Under the pieces are notes generated by a model. It ran no database searches and was not told the origin of the DNA. It saw nothing but the letters and a program-made list of their open reading frames with translations. Source: Larix sibirica (Eukaryota > Streptophyta > Pinopsida > Pinales > Pinaceae). From it: DNA of 20,311 nucleotides. Below, in pieces: positions 1 to 8,325 of the stretch (positions within the stretch are counted from its first letter, which is position 1; every line of letters begins with the position of its first letter). The position numbers and the translations under genes were made by a program. The DNA is taken from positions 21,684 through 41,994 of the forward strand of contig NWUY0300014790.1 of the NCBI GenBank assembly GCA_004151065.3. The letters run 5' to 3'.

Positions 1-484
1 TTTATTATGGTTTCTTAAACTACATATTTCTTCATCCTTCTTTTTCAATTCTTCTCTTAACTCATCCTTTTCCACTTTCCTTTGCTATTATTTTCTTGCT
101 TTAATTTATGAACCTCCTTAATGAGTGCTTCATTATGGGATTGTATATTGGAAAAATCCTCACATTCCTTCTTGAGTTTCTCTTTTTCTTCTTTGAATTC
201 GTCTTGAGTTTTATTCATCTCTTCAATTTTTGAATCCTTGATCCATCTTTTTTAGAAGAGTTCTTCAAATACTTCCCATGTGACATTTATTCTAGTATTT
301 GATCAATACTCATACACCACTCCCAAGCTTCATCATAAAATTCAATGCTTTCCCCAAAAGAAGTCTTACTAGTTTCCTTTATCCGCCTTAACCATTCCTT
401 AGGGATGATTTCATCTTTATTTCCATTTCCACCAAACATAGGTACTGCCAATTTTCTTAATTGGGGTTTAACCAAAACCTTCAA
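1..484 (-). pseudogene. LTR-retroelement gag relic, running off the left edge
   Basis: Gag packages element RNA in cytoplasmic particles. On the minus strand the frame from 484 to 287 reads a proline/glycine stretch (PMFGGNGNKDE), then EWLRRIKE, then an F-Y-DEAWEW segment and SIDQ, which fits the Retrotrans_gag pattern of a globular helical core around a W-W pair. After a frameshift near 290 it continues as TWEVFEELF, a stop, then KRWIKDSKIEEM, the usual TW-EF-F-RW part of this family. From about 240 to 80 a highly charged K/E-rich coiled coil follows, and another frameshift near 80 leads to further K/E-rich sequence to the edge. The 484 end opens on TTG; no ATG start is evident. At least two frameshifts and one stop make it non-functional. 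Superfamily (Ty3 or Ty1) cannot be fixed without pol. Confidence 0.72.
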
Positions 485-1190
485 CTTCCAACCTCAATAT
501 ATTGAAAATAATATTAAAAATGGATAAATATTACTTTTCCCACATATTATCCCATGTTTCATATTCTCAATGGCTTTTGAATCACCTTAAGCAGACATCC
601 CAATCAAAAGTTATGCTAAATTTAATTTAACATACCTTTTAACACCTTGATTTGGAGACTGTCTTGATAGCCAACCTTCCACCCGAGGTAACTGACAAAA
701 TTTAAGCTCCTATGAGTTTGAAATTTTGTCTTGTATTAGCATGATATTTCTTCTTTGCAATTACATAGGTTTTACCAAATTATGATGAACCTATAGAAAT
801 TTATGGTAGATTTCCTGAAACTTGTTGATATTGGCTTAATCAAGATAATGAACTTGCCACATGTTTTAATTTTCAGGTCTACCTCTAAAATAGTTACCGA
901 ATATACTATGGTCCACATTATTTCTGCAACTAGTAGTACTAAATTTGGATCTCTACAGTTTTAGATATGATAATTTTACCCATAACACCTTTTTTAGACT
1001 AGTAAAAAACCCTTAAATCCATAGGATGTAATTATTAAGTAACAAACTAGAATATGAATGTTTTACCACATGTACTTCACTATGTCTTTTAATATCCTAA
1101 AAAATGTCACTATCTAAAACTTTGTATAAATTTCTTTATAGTAAAGTTGGATAGATGGCTTGTTTTGAAGGATCCAATCCAAAGATTGTA
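485..1190 (-). other. Untranslated leader between primer-binding site and gag
   Basis: About 700 bases of AT-rich sequence without a supported reading frame on either strand. Its position between the primer-binding site (1191-1203) and the gag relic fits the 5' leader of the same minus-strand LTR retroelement. No packaging structure or splice site could be recognised by eye. Confidence 0.4.
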
Positions 1191-1203
1191 TGCTCTAATA
1201 CCA
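1191..1203 (-). other. Primer-binding site for initiator-Met tRNA
   Basis: The minus strand reads TGGTATTAGAGCA. This differs at one base from TGGTATCAGAGC, the common plant retrotransposon site complementary to the 3' end of initiator tRNA-Met. It is where minus-strand DNA synthesis is primed. It lies seven bases inside the proposed LTR end and upstream of the gag relic on the same strand. Confidence 0.65.
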
Positions 1204-1430
1204 AAAGTTATGAACCAAATCCTTAAGATAGAGTAAGAAGTCAGAGCACACACCATGTACAACAATGTAAATGTGGAGCACAGATCCAAAATAGATAAGT
1301 GAGACAGTTACACAATAAATCCTTAAAGAATAGGAGAACCTTCTCCAAATACCCCAAGACATCGTTACATTTAAATTAGATATTCCTCTCAACAACGAGA
1401 ACACAAACTATACAATGCAGTTTTCCTCTC

Positions 1431-1438
1431 TTATAAAA
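1431..1438 (-). promoter_or_regulatory. TATA-like box of the LTR
   Basis: The minus strand reads TTTTATAA followed by a purine-rich stretch. The position, about 220 bases before the LTR 3' end, would place transcription start near 1400 and give an R-U5 of about 190 bases. This is inferred from position and motif only. Confidence 0.3.
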
Positions 1439-1511
1439 TGACTACATGACCTCAATATATACCTATTCATTCATTGTAAATGTGGGGCCTTATTTAGAAT
1501 GATCATTATTG

Positions 1512-1614
1512 CATATACATTTAATTCATTACATATACATTTATCCCCATATATGTCTCGCTTGGGGTCATACCATATACATTTAACCCCATATAAACCC
1601 CCTTTGGGTAATAA
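1512..1614. repeat. Short tandem repeats in the LTR U3 region
   Basis: The 12-mer CATATACATTTA occurs at 1512, 1532 and 1574. The last two belong to imperfect units of about 42 bases (1532-1573 and 1574-1614) that share the 12-mer, a CCCCATATA core and a GGGT tail. Tandem repeats in U3 often act as enhancers in plant LTRs; that role here is only inferred. Confidence 0.55.
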
Positions 1615-1710
1615 CATTTATATATGTAACAATGTGCAAATAGTACTTTGCAAGTTTAGTTCTTTTCAATCCCAACAACCAAAATAGGAAAACACATTAT
1701 TGAAGATCTT

Positions 1711-2170
1711 GCTTGATAGAACTAGGTTTACAATGTTGAGAGGCATTATCACTTAAAGCCACACTGCTAGCTTGCTTTCACACTTGATGCATGACCTCCT
1801 CATTATTAGTAAAATCAACTGGAAATTGATTTCTAGTGATGAAAACAATGATCATACATACGATGCCTATCATTAGTGAGGTCAAAGGCACCACCAATAT
1901 TGAAAACATTCTAGCTTTTGGGCATCTAACTCCATTCGATTCCCTTAAATTGTGGGAGAACAAACTGAATATAAAGAGAATAGTCATACTTTGGTTTTGG
2001 GACATGAATTAAACTATTTTACTCTATTCAATATGACTATTATAAGAAATAACTACCCAATAGAACTAACAACCTCATTGAATATATGGGCTATCATTGT
2101 TTCCCATTTGTTCAAATTCATATTGCAAAGGAATTTTTGCAAAATAGTTGCTAGCATGGTAAGTACTTAA
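1711..2170 (-). pseudogene. MATE/DETOXIFICATION efflux transporter fragment
   Basis: MATE (multi-antimicrobial extrusion, DTX) proteins are 12-helix membrane antiporters that export metabolites or citrate in exchange for protons. Minus strand, in order: CNMNLNKWETMIA (2140-2090), matching the family's N-x-x-WE-x-MI helix; FNEVVSS, where the family has A-x-SVRVSNE; then, after an interruption of about 75 to 90 bases that could be a relic intron, RESNGVRCPKARMFS, matching RVSNELG-x-PKAA with a two-codon deletion. A hydrophobic helix and ITRNQFPVDFTNNEEV follow, matching the family's T-x-x-F-x-x-x-F-x-x-S/N-EEV. A shifted frame then reads SKLAVWL and MPLNIVNLVLSS, matching K-LA-LLA and LN-QPVLSG. 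Frameshifts and stops show it is dead. About one third of a normal protein of roughly 500 residues is represented. Confidence 0.68.
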
Positions 2171-2262
2171 TTTGTTGCGTTGTTGTACTAATTAAGGATT
2201 TTAGATATAAAAAATGGTTTTGAAAATTATCATACCAAATATAAATTAAGTCCACTACAATT

Positions 2263-2331
2263 CACTATAAGGAAAAGGCCCTGTAGCGGAACCTCCCCAA
2301 AAAACATGTCCCTTATCCATTTATAGTGGAG
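2263..2331. mobile_element. CACTA (En/Spm)-like terminal sequence
   Basis: Position 2263 starts CACTATAAGGAAAAGG, followed by TGTAGCGG. This resembles plant CACTA transposon ends, which start CACTACAAGAAA and carry TAGCGG-type subterminal motifs. At 2314-2331 the text ends TTTATAGTG, the reverse complement of CACTATAAA, so the 69 bases have short inverted ends. AACCTCC inside and GGAGGTT just outside (2331-2337) form another inverted pair. No transposase was found nearby, so this could be a solo end or a tiny derivative. It could also be chance. Confidence 0.33.
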
Positions 2332-3355
2332 GTTTATAACAGAGGCAAGTGGGCAAAGGTTTTAGGGATGTTACGGTGGAGTTGTCTAAATGGGGTTTAG
2401 TTTTGTTGAGTGGAGAATCTCTGAACAAGTGACAATGTTCATGGCATTTGCGACAGTGGAAAGGGACATGCTCATAGTCAAAGGTTTGTAGCTAGCCATT
2501 AGTTTGAAAGCTAAGACATATTGATTATGGTAGAGGTTGGGGAACATTCAGATAAACACAAATCCTTGCATAGGAAGTATATCAACCTTGTCATGTGACT
2601 TCAGAGATTTTGATAAAGGCGCCAAGCATATTCCCTATCCCTTCGAGGGTGTCCTCGTGCTAGAATTCTTGGGGAAAAGAGTACATTCTGATCTAGATAA
2701 GGGTTATGGTAAAGTCTTCATGATCTGGGATTAACTTCTCCTTCCAGTGGAAGAGAAAGAGATCGATCTAGTTAAAGAAGTATAGATCCTCTTTGAAGGC
2801 TCTCTCCTTATCTTCCAAACTAGGAAATATAGCAATAAATAATCATTTTCCCCCCAATTTTAAGTCAATCTAACCCTTAGATTTCCATTTTGTCATTATC
2901 TAATAGAGGAGGGTTTTCTTAGAAGGACAGCGTGATGCAGGAGCATTAGTCTCCAACTAACTCATGAATGTTTAGACAGACTTCTAGGTCTTGACTTCAG
3001 CCCAAGGAGGGCCTTTGTAAAATCTCATGTATAAAGCATTTTATTTCTTAATAAGTATAGATAGAATGTATGCGTAGTGGTAGGTGTTAATGAGGTTTGA
3101 GTTTATGTAACGAATCCCTAAAGAAGGGCAATGAATTGAGTAGATACTACTTGTCTTCCGTTACTAGTTGGATGAGTCGTAGATAGGGTTAAATGTAGTT
3201 TCTAAAAATAGAAGTTGTTACTCCAGTTTAGGAACTGGATTGCTGATTTGTAGGAACCATTGTAGAGCTGAAAAAAAACGCTCTCTTGGAATGTAATCTA
3301 GAAAGGGAAAGAAACTCTCGAGAGAGGAAAGAAGAGGGAGGAGTTTAGAGAGAAG
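2332..3355. other. Mostly non-coding stretch with one weak open frame
   Basis: The plus strand has an open frame from 2534 to 2734 (66 codons after a TAG, no ATG at the left end). Beyond its stop the same frame reads LLLPVEEKEIDLVKE, a stop, ILFEGSLLIFQTRKYSNK, so it may be a decayed coding relic; I do not recognise the protein. Around 3223-3238 CCAGTT-TAGG-AACTGG forms a small hairpin. The last 80 bases (about 3275-3355) are strongly purine-rich (GA-rich), resembling a plant 5' untranslated leader in front of the ATG at 3356. Confidence 0.3.
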
Positions 3356-3430
3356 ATGGCCAATACCAGAAAAGCAGGCCGTAGTAGTGCAAGTCAGGTT
3401 TCTGGAAGTGTATGTACAGGTTTTTATTGA
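3356..3430 (+). CDS. Exon-like start, 24 codons, good plant start context
   Basis: The ATG at 3356 sits in AGAAGATGGCC, with A at -3 and G at +4, an optimal plant start context, behind a GA-rich leader. It encodes MANTRKAGRSSASQVSGS, and GTATGT at 3410 resembles a 5' splice site. Without splicing the frame ends at TGA 3428-3430. A basic, Ser-rich MANTR-type start is compatible with a plant gag or a small first exon; neither can be shown. The 690-bp direct repeat begins inside this exon at 3395, so its 3' half (from CAGGTTT) recurs at 5970 without the ATG. Confidence 0.3.
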   Translation: MANTRKAGRSSASQVSGSVCTGFY

Positions 3431-4089
3431 ACGATAAAGAAAAGATTCATTAGTGCTGTGTGCGTTTTGTCTCTGTTACAATCTGAATGTATTGTAATTG
3501 TGCAACTTGATGAATATAATTATCTGTGTGATTGGCTAAGTGTTATATGTAACCCTGATGGGTAATTGTACTCTCTCTCTGTATGAAATTAGGGCTTGTT
3601 GAGTTTCCATATCTTTGATAAAGCTGAAAATTATTGAGGGGTTACTTCACTAATCTGTCATTTGAAGAGGGATTAATGTATGCGACTGTGGATGGGGCTG
3701 GGTAGAGTCATAGTACATGATTCCAGTCCATTTAATATTAGGGTAAACCCACATGTATAAGTTCCAGCATTCATAGAAGTCCATTACGATTGAGAAAGAC
3801 TCTGTAGGATCAAATATAAGCCGCATGGTTATGCATAGAAACTGAGTGGATTCCTATGGAACTGCACTGTGTGTTGGTGAGTTTCTTGAAACCGAGAAGA
3901 GGTAGGAGTTCGATGATTGTGTAACGACACATTGAGACTAAACGCAATGGCAAAGCTCGACAGAGATGAGGTAGGGATGATGAGCAATCCAGGATTGTCG
4001 TTGTAGTAGCTTGATGGAATTCTATTGCCAATAATTGCGGGCAGAGGTGAGTCATAGTTCATGGGCAGAGGACCTTGGAAGGTTTTGTT
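3395..4089. repeat. Direct repeat of about 690 bp, copy 1
   Basis: It aligns end to end with 5970-6661 at an offset of 2575 bases, with scattered substitutions and a few one- or two-base indels; roughly nine bases in ten agree by eye. It starts CAGGTTTCTGGAAG and ends GAAGGTTTTGTT, after which the copies diverge completely. The ends are not TG...CA and no primer-binding site follows, so it does not look like an LTR. The minus strand of both copies shares a short open stretch near the right end (NKTF-x-GPLPMNYDSPL), too short to call coding. Confidence 0.9.
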
Positions 4090-5434
4090 TTTTTCCAGCG
4101 GAAAAATCACCTTCCTGCTATTCCGAAGGAATCAAGGAAAGCTGTTACTTCTTTCAAGCATTTCAATAGAAAATTCAGATTTACCAATTTATTTCCTTTT
4201 TTTTTTCTTCTGAAGTATATACATGGCATAAAAAAGTCACCAATAGTATGTTTATCTAGATGTAATTGATTATCATATGATCAAATTTTAATAGCATTTT
4301 ACTATATTTTCAAAAAAATCATTGAATCATAATCATACCAGGAGTTACCTCATTCCCCTAGGAAGTTTAATCATTGCTTTCTATTATCTTCATTTCATTT
4401 TGATGAAGTTTCATATAGTCATGTGTACCTACATACTAAACTCATGACTACTTTCAAGGAATTATTGATATTGTTAGTACCCAATATTTTCTTGAAGAAA
4501 ATATTACCCATACAATGCTAACACATGAAGTACTCGAATTTTTTAGCCCTCTAAAGAATGAACGAGCCTAGCGAAAGGCTAAAATTATGCAGATATGACC
4601 TATACATGAGAACCATATGAAAACATTAGAGGGATAAAGTGGAAGAACACCCAGTCATCCGATCTAGAACAAGATTGATAGCTCTAATATCGAGCATGCT
4701 AATAAAAGGCGGCGTAGTAAACCAAAAGCAGTGAAAGTGCAATTTCCACGCCAGTTGATCAAGATTGACGACTCTGATTGATTGCACGCTGATAAGTTGC
4801 ATCCACCAAAAAGTGAGCTTGGGCATGCATTGTACCTAAGACCACTATGGACACGTGCCTTGCAGTTATTGGCTGTGCGCGCTTGAAATCAATTTCTCAA
4901 ATCCACTCTACTTCGATGCATTACCATTATGGGAAACCAGAGTGGTATCCGCTTGAATCCAAAAAGTAAGTGTCGTATAGCTCAACACATCTCGCCGATC
5001 TGTCACTTCATGGTTAAGTCCTTGTTTGTGATCTGTTCAAGTTGTCCGATCACCCTTGTTGTTCATTCATCCACTCCACACCTACCATCTGGCATGCGGG
5101 AACCATCGGTTTGTCTTTCCCTCCACCCTGTTATCCAAGGTGTAAAGTGTATTTTCTTTCGGCGTAAAAAAGGTTTTTACCCTAGTTCCATTATTTTATT
5201 ACTTTACATCCAAAGAACGTGATCCTGTGACAACCAACTTACCAACACCAGTACAGATCAACATCTTTTGATCCAGTTCAGCCTCCATGTGTCAAGTAGG
5301 TATTCATATTCCACTTCTAGTCATCTCAGTTACTATAATCCTGCTTCCTGCTATCAGTTTGATTGTGCCCTAGTTTGCAGAAAACCTAACCTAGCCTAGA
5401 TTGAACACCTGTCTACCCTAACATTGTAAACTAG
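4090..5434. other. Spacer between the direct repeats, no supported gene
   Basis: It contains AT-rich sequence with no recognisable protein. From about 4860 composition becomes more balanced, and an open plus-strand stretch (4929-5222) lacks protein-like features. The segment 5240-5434 resembles an untranslated leader for the frame that opens at 5435. Confidence 0.35.
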
Positions 5435-5980
5435 AGAAAGATAGAACCTACTCCCAAAAAATCACTTCTTTGGAGAGAGAATGTTTATGACCATGAAGAA
5501 GATATTTTTGACACCATCATTTACAACTCAGATTTGGTCGAGACCCTCAAAGAAGCCAACGAGCTTTCCTTCAATGACCAGAATAAACTTAACCTATGGA
5601 TTTCTAATTTCACTTGCTCTATTTTCCCTAGGTTAGTCATCTCCCAGGATTTCGTCACATGGTTCTCGAAGAACTATTCCCCCTCAACTAGAACAATCAT
5701 GTCATTTGATTCAACCAAAAACATGTTCTTCATTACCCTTGAATCCCTAAAAAGGATGTTTTGCATACCTGAGTCTCTGGTCCCTTACAATTTCAATGAG
5801 AAATCCTTAGCCACATATTTTAATGGCCTCGGCCTGCTCGAACGTCACCTATTCCTATCCAAACACCAAGCACCTGGGATGGATATACGAACCATCCCTC
5901 CCCCTTATTCTACAAATGTCTTTTCTGAAGACTCCAGAAAGGCCATTTCAATCATTTGCACTATTATTNCAGGTTTTTGA
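5435..5980 (+). CDS. Unrecognised protein frame, 3' end cut by an N and a repeat
   Basis: The frame is open from the TAG at 5432-5434 to TGA 5978-5980, about 181 codons, without an early ATG. In order it has a basic start, an acidic patch (YDHEEDIFDTII), a polar helix-like stretch (TLKEANELSFNDQNKLNLW), then SNFTCSIFPRL, FVTWFSKNYSPSTRTIMS, TLESLKRMFCIPES and a Pro-rich tail. The amino-acid balance and length look protein-like rather than random. I do not recognise the family; a retroelement-associated N-terminal domain of conifers or lycophytes is a guess. The ambiguous base at 5969 and the start of the repeat at 5970 interrupt it, so the true C-terminus is unknown. It has no visible signal peptide or membrane segment. 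Confidence 0.42.
   Translation, partial: RKIEPTPKKSLLWRENVYDHEEDIFDTIIYNSDLVETLKEANELSFNDQNKLNLWISNFTCSIFPRLVISQDFVTWFSKNYSPSTRTIMSFDSTKNMFFITLESLKRMFCIPESLVPYNFNEKSLATYFNGLGLLERHLFLSKHQAPGMDIRTIPPPYSTNVFSEDSRKAISIICTIIXGF
5969..5969. other. Ambiguous base at a repeat boundary
   Basis: A single N stands exactly one base before the first base of repeat copy 2 (5970). Left of it is the unknown coding frame; right of it is sequence duplicated from 3395 on. This is where a contig join or a collapsed repeat would be expected. Confidence 0.8.
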
Positions 5981-6661
5981 AAGTGTATGTACAGGTTTTT
6001 ATTGAATGATAAGAAAAGATTCATCAGTGTTGCGTGCGCTTTGTCTCTGTTACAATTTGAATGTATCGTAATTGTGCAACTTGATGAATATAATTATCTA
6101 TGTGATTGGCTAACTGGTATATGTAACCCTGATGGGTAATTGTAGTCTCTCTTTGTATGAAATTAGGGCTTGCTGAGTTTCAATATCTTTAAGAAAGCTG
6201 AAAATTATTGATGGGTTACTTCACTAATCTGTCATCTGAAGAGGGATTATTGTATGTGACTGTGGATGGGGCTGGGTAGAATCATAGTACATGATTCCAA
6301 TCCATTTAATATTAGGGTAAACCTACATGTATAAATTCCAGCATTCATAGAAGTCCATTAAGATTGAGAAAGATCCCGTAGGATCAAATATAAGCCGCAT
6401 GGTTATGTATAGGAACTGAGTGGATTCCTATGGAACTACACTGTGTGTTGATGGGTTTCTTGAAACCGAGAAGAGGTAGGAGTTCGATGATTGTGTAATG
6501 ACACATTGAGACAAAACGTAATGACAAGCTCGACAAAGATGAGGTAGGGATGATGGCAATCCAGGATTGTCGTTGTAGTGGCTTGATGGAATTCTATTGC
6601 CAAGAATTGCAGACAGAGGTGAGTCGTAGTTCATGGGAAGAGGACCTTTGAAGGTTTTGTT
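5970..6661. repeat. Direct repeat of about 690 bp, copy 2
   Basis: This is the partner of 3395-4089. It keeps the CAGGTTT start, the GTATGTACAGG that follows, and the GAAGGTTTTGTT end. Its left neighbour differs entirely from that of copy 1: the exon-like ATG is missing and an N is present instead. Confidence 0.9.
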
Positions 6662-7423
6662 CAATCAATCGACGACCCCTGAGTGTTTTAAAAACCCAAT
6701 CGATGGTGGAGATTCGTCATTAATTTGATCGATGGTTGCTGAGTGTTGTCAAAGACAGATCAACGACGTAGACAAATTCGTTAAGGAATTTGTGAGTCCA
6801 ACAGACGAGATCAATTGCCATGTTAATCGACGGTGGAGAGAGGGTCTTGGTTGACAAAGACTAATCAAAGCAATGACATAGCAGTCAGGAGTTGAAGTGT
6901 TGGTCGAAAGAGATGACACAGAAATTAAGAGCCAAAGTGGAAAGTCAAGAGCTTGATGTGGAGGAGAGCTATATAGTCAATGTCAAAGCGTAGAGTTTGC
7001 TTGGCGCAGGTCATGGGTCGTGGTCCTATGTGAAGGAAGATGTTGTGGTTAAGTGCTTTCGGTGTATTAAGACGAAAGCTCAGCAGTAGAGAGGCAAGCC
7101 ATGTGGACCGACATATGTCCAGTGCTAAAAGACTTTTGCGTTGAATGTATAAGTGTATTAAGCCCTAGAGTGCTAGTATAGTAACACCAAAGTGATAACA
7201 TCTAAGAAAAAGGAAATAATGCTAGTATTTTAATATTGAATGGGCGAGGTTGCCAAAGGTAGGGAAAAGCCATCAAGTTAGTCATAACTTGTTAATTTAA
7301 CTCTGTGCATTTAACTAGTTCTATTCTGCACATGAAAAGGGCAACCCGAGAGGTATGATTTAGGTTGTTTGGCACTAAATTGCAAGGGTGCTTAAATTAA
7401 AAATAGTGTATTGCTTACATACA
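6662..7423. other. Region without a supported gene
   Basis: The first 120 bases have two imperfect units sharing ATCGA(C/T)G, CTGAGTGTT and a second ATCGA/ATCAACG, spaced about 56 bases apart. Short GTCAAAG/GTCAAGA motifs recur from 6840 to 6990. CG dinucleotides are more frequent at 6660-7140 than in neighbouring sequence. No open frame of protein-like quality was seen. Confidence 0.3.
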
Positions 7424-7807
7424 CTAGTTTATGATCCTTGTGTGATGGCCAAGAAGGATGAGACCATCACAGAGGCCCATGAAATTGTTGATAAGTGCAT
7501 GGTCTTGCATAAATTGAATGCAAGCGCTTATTTTCGGAGAGTTTATTTTATATTTGAGAGTATCAAATGATTTCGGGCTACATTTTTCACCAATACAAGT
7601 CTCTGCCTTTGTTTGTGGTATATCTGCATCGGACATCTGTTTATCATTAAGTGGTTGCACATTTCCCATGCCTCCCTTTCCTAGTTGCTCTGTCTTTGAC
7701 ACATGCAACTTGGTACTTGTCTCTGGATGGTGGGTGCATAATATGGGGGTGGCTAACAGAGCTTCCTTATAGGAGGAAGCCTCACTTCCTCCTCCAGACG
7801 TTGCCAT
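7424..7807 (-). pseudogene. Likely LINE ORF1 N-terminal relic
   Basis: ORF1 of plant L1-type LINEs encodes an RNA-binding chaperone. From the ATG at 7807 (minus) the product opens MATSGGGSEASSYKEALL, a start style I associate with plant LINE ORF1, continues through a polar linker, and reaches KISACIQFMQDHALINNFMGL, resembling the start of the DUF4283 RNA-binding domain found in these proteins. The similarity then stops and the frame ends at 7424, far short of the usual several hundred residues, so it is truncated. The LINE at 13.2-18.1 kb is on the same strand, but order and distance show this is a different copy. The assignment is by memory of family style. Confidence 0.4.
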
Positions 7808-8051
7808 AATGGTAGGAATCACACTTTAGAATCCCTAGTTGTAGAGCGCTATTTCTTAGAAGATTAATTCTTCAAGACACATTAATATTATTAATGTGGT
7901 TGTTGCTAGTAATTATATGGAACACTTAATTCTCATATCTAGCCTCATAATGAAAAGCCAAATCTTATATGCATGAGAGATGGTAATACTTTGCTTTACA
8001 ACGATGGAATTTTAGACACGAGAAATGAAAAAGATGATAGATAAGAATCAT

Positions 8052-8325
8052 GTTAACATGCTATCAAACCATGGTTTTTCATTCCATATTTTGTTCACTC
8101 TAAATATCAATATTCAATCATCCAAATCCATAACTGCTGTAAATGTTAACACGCCATCAAACCATAGTTGTTTAGCCTAGATTTTTCTCAATTGCAATCT
8201 TAAATTTCAATAATCCACATTGGTAACGGATAATAAGCAATGATGTTCAAACCATCATCCTTTACCCATATTTTGTTAAGTTGCAATTCAAATTTCAAGA
8301 ATCTGAATCCTTAACTTCCTTGTAG
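8052..8325. repeat. Three diverged tandem units of about 93 bp
   Basis: Units start near 8052, 8145 and 8235. Each begins with a form of GTTAACA-GC-ATCAAACCAT, has a CCATATTTTGTT-like middle and a CAAT-TTCAA-AATC segment. The AAACC anchor ends at 8070, 8163 and 8253, giving spacings of 93 and 90. Divergence is high, so the array is old. Confidence 0.6.

Larger units (their letters stand above)
1211..1677 (-). mobile_element. Probable 5' LTR of the left-edge retroelement
   Basis: On the minus strand the segment begins TGTTGGGATTG at 1677 and ends GGTTCA at 1211, giving the TG...CA ends expected of an LTR, length 467. The primer-binding site follows seven bases later. A TATA-like box lies at 1431-1438 and short tandem repeats lie upstream of it, as in U3 regions. 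The second LTR would be left of the window, so LTR identity, element age and target-site duplication cannot be tested here. The bases just outside (1678-1682) are ACCAA, the candidate duplication. The right border abuts the MATE relic, suggesting insertion in or near it. Confidence 0.5.

Noticed and set aside
1952-2170. 72-codon plus-strand frame
   Set aside because: It is the antisense shadow of the MATE relic, whose minus-strand reading has clear family motifs.
3810-4110. Overlapping minus-strand frames of 81 and 93 codons in repeat copy 1
   Set aside because: Only a short part is shared in frame with copy 2, which carries frameshifting differences; this is most likely chance in a repeat.
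4940-4960. TGGTATCCGC, resembling a tRNA-Met primer-binding site
   Set aside because: Only the first seven bases match; the AGAGC part is missing and no LTR end is visible to its left.
4929-5222. 97-codon plus-strand frame with ATG
   Set aside because: There is no domain, helix pattern or neighbour supporting it; the sequence resembles untranslated leader.
3395-6661. Interpreting the 690-bp repeat pair as LTRs of a small element
   Set aside because: The ends are CAGG...TGTT, not TG...CA. No primer-binding site follows copy 1 and no polypurine tract precedes copy 2.
7388-7570. 60-codon plus-strand frame
   Set aside because: It is antisense to the better-supported LINE ORF1-like frame and has no recognisable features.
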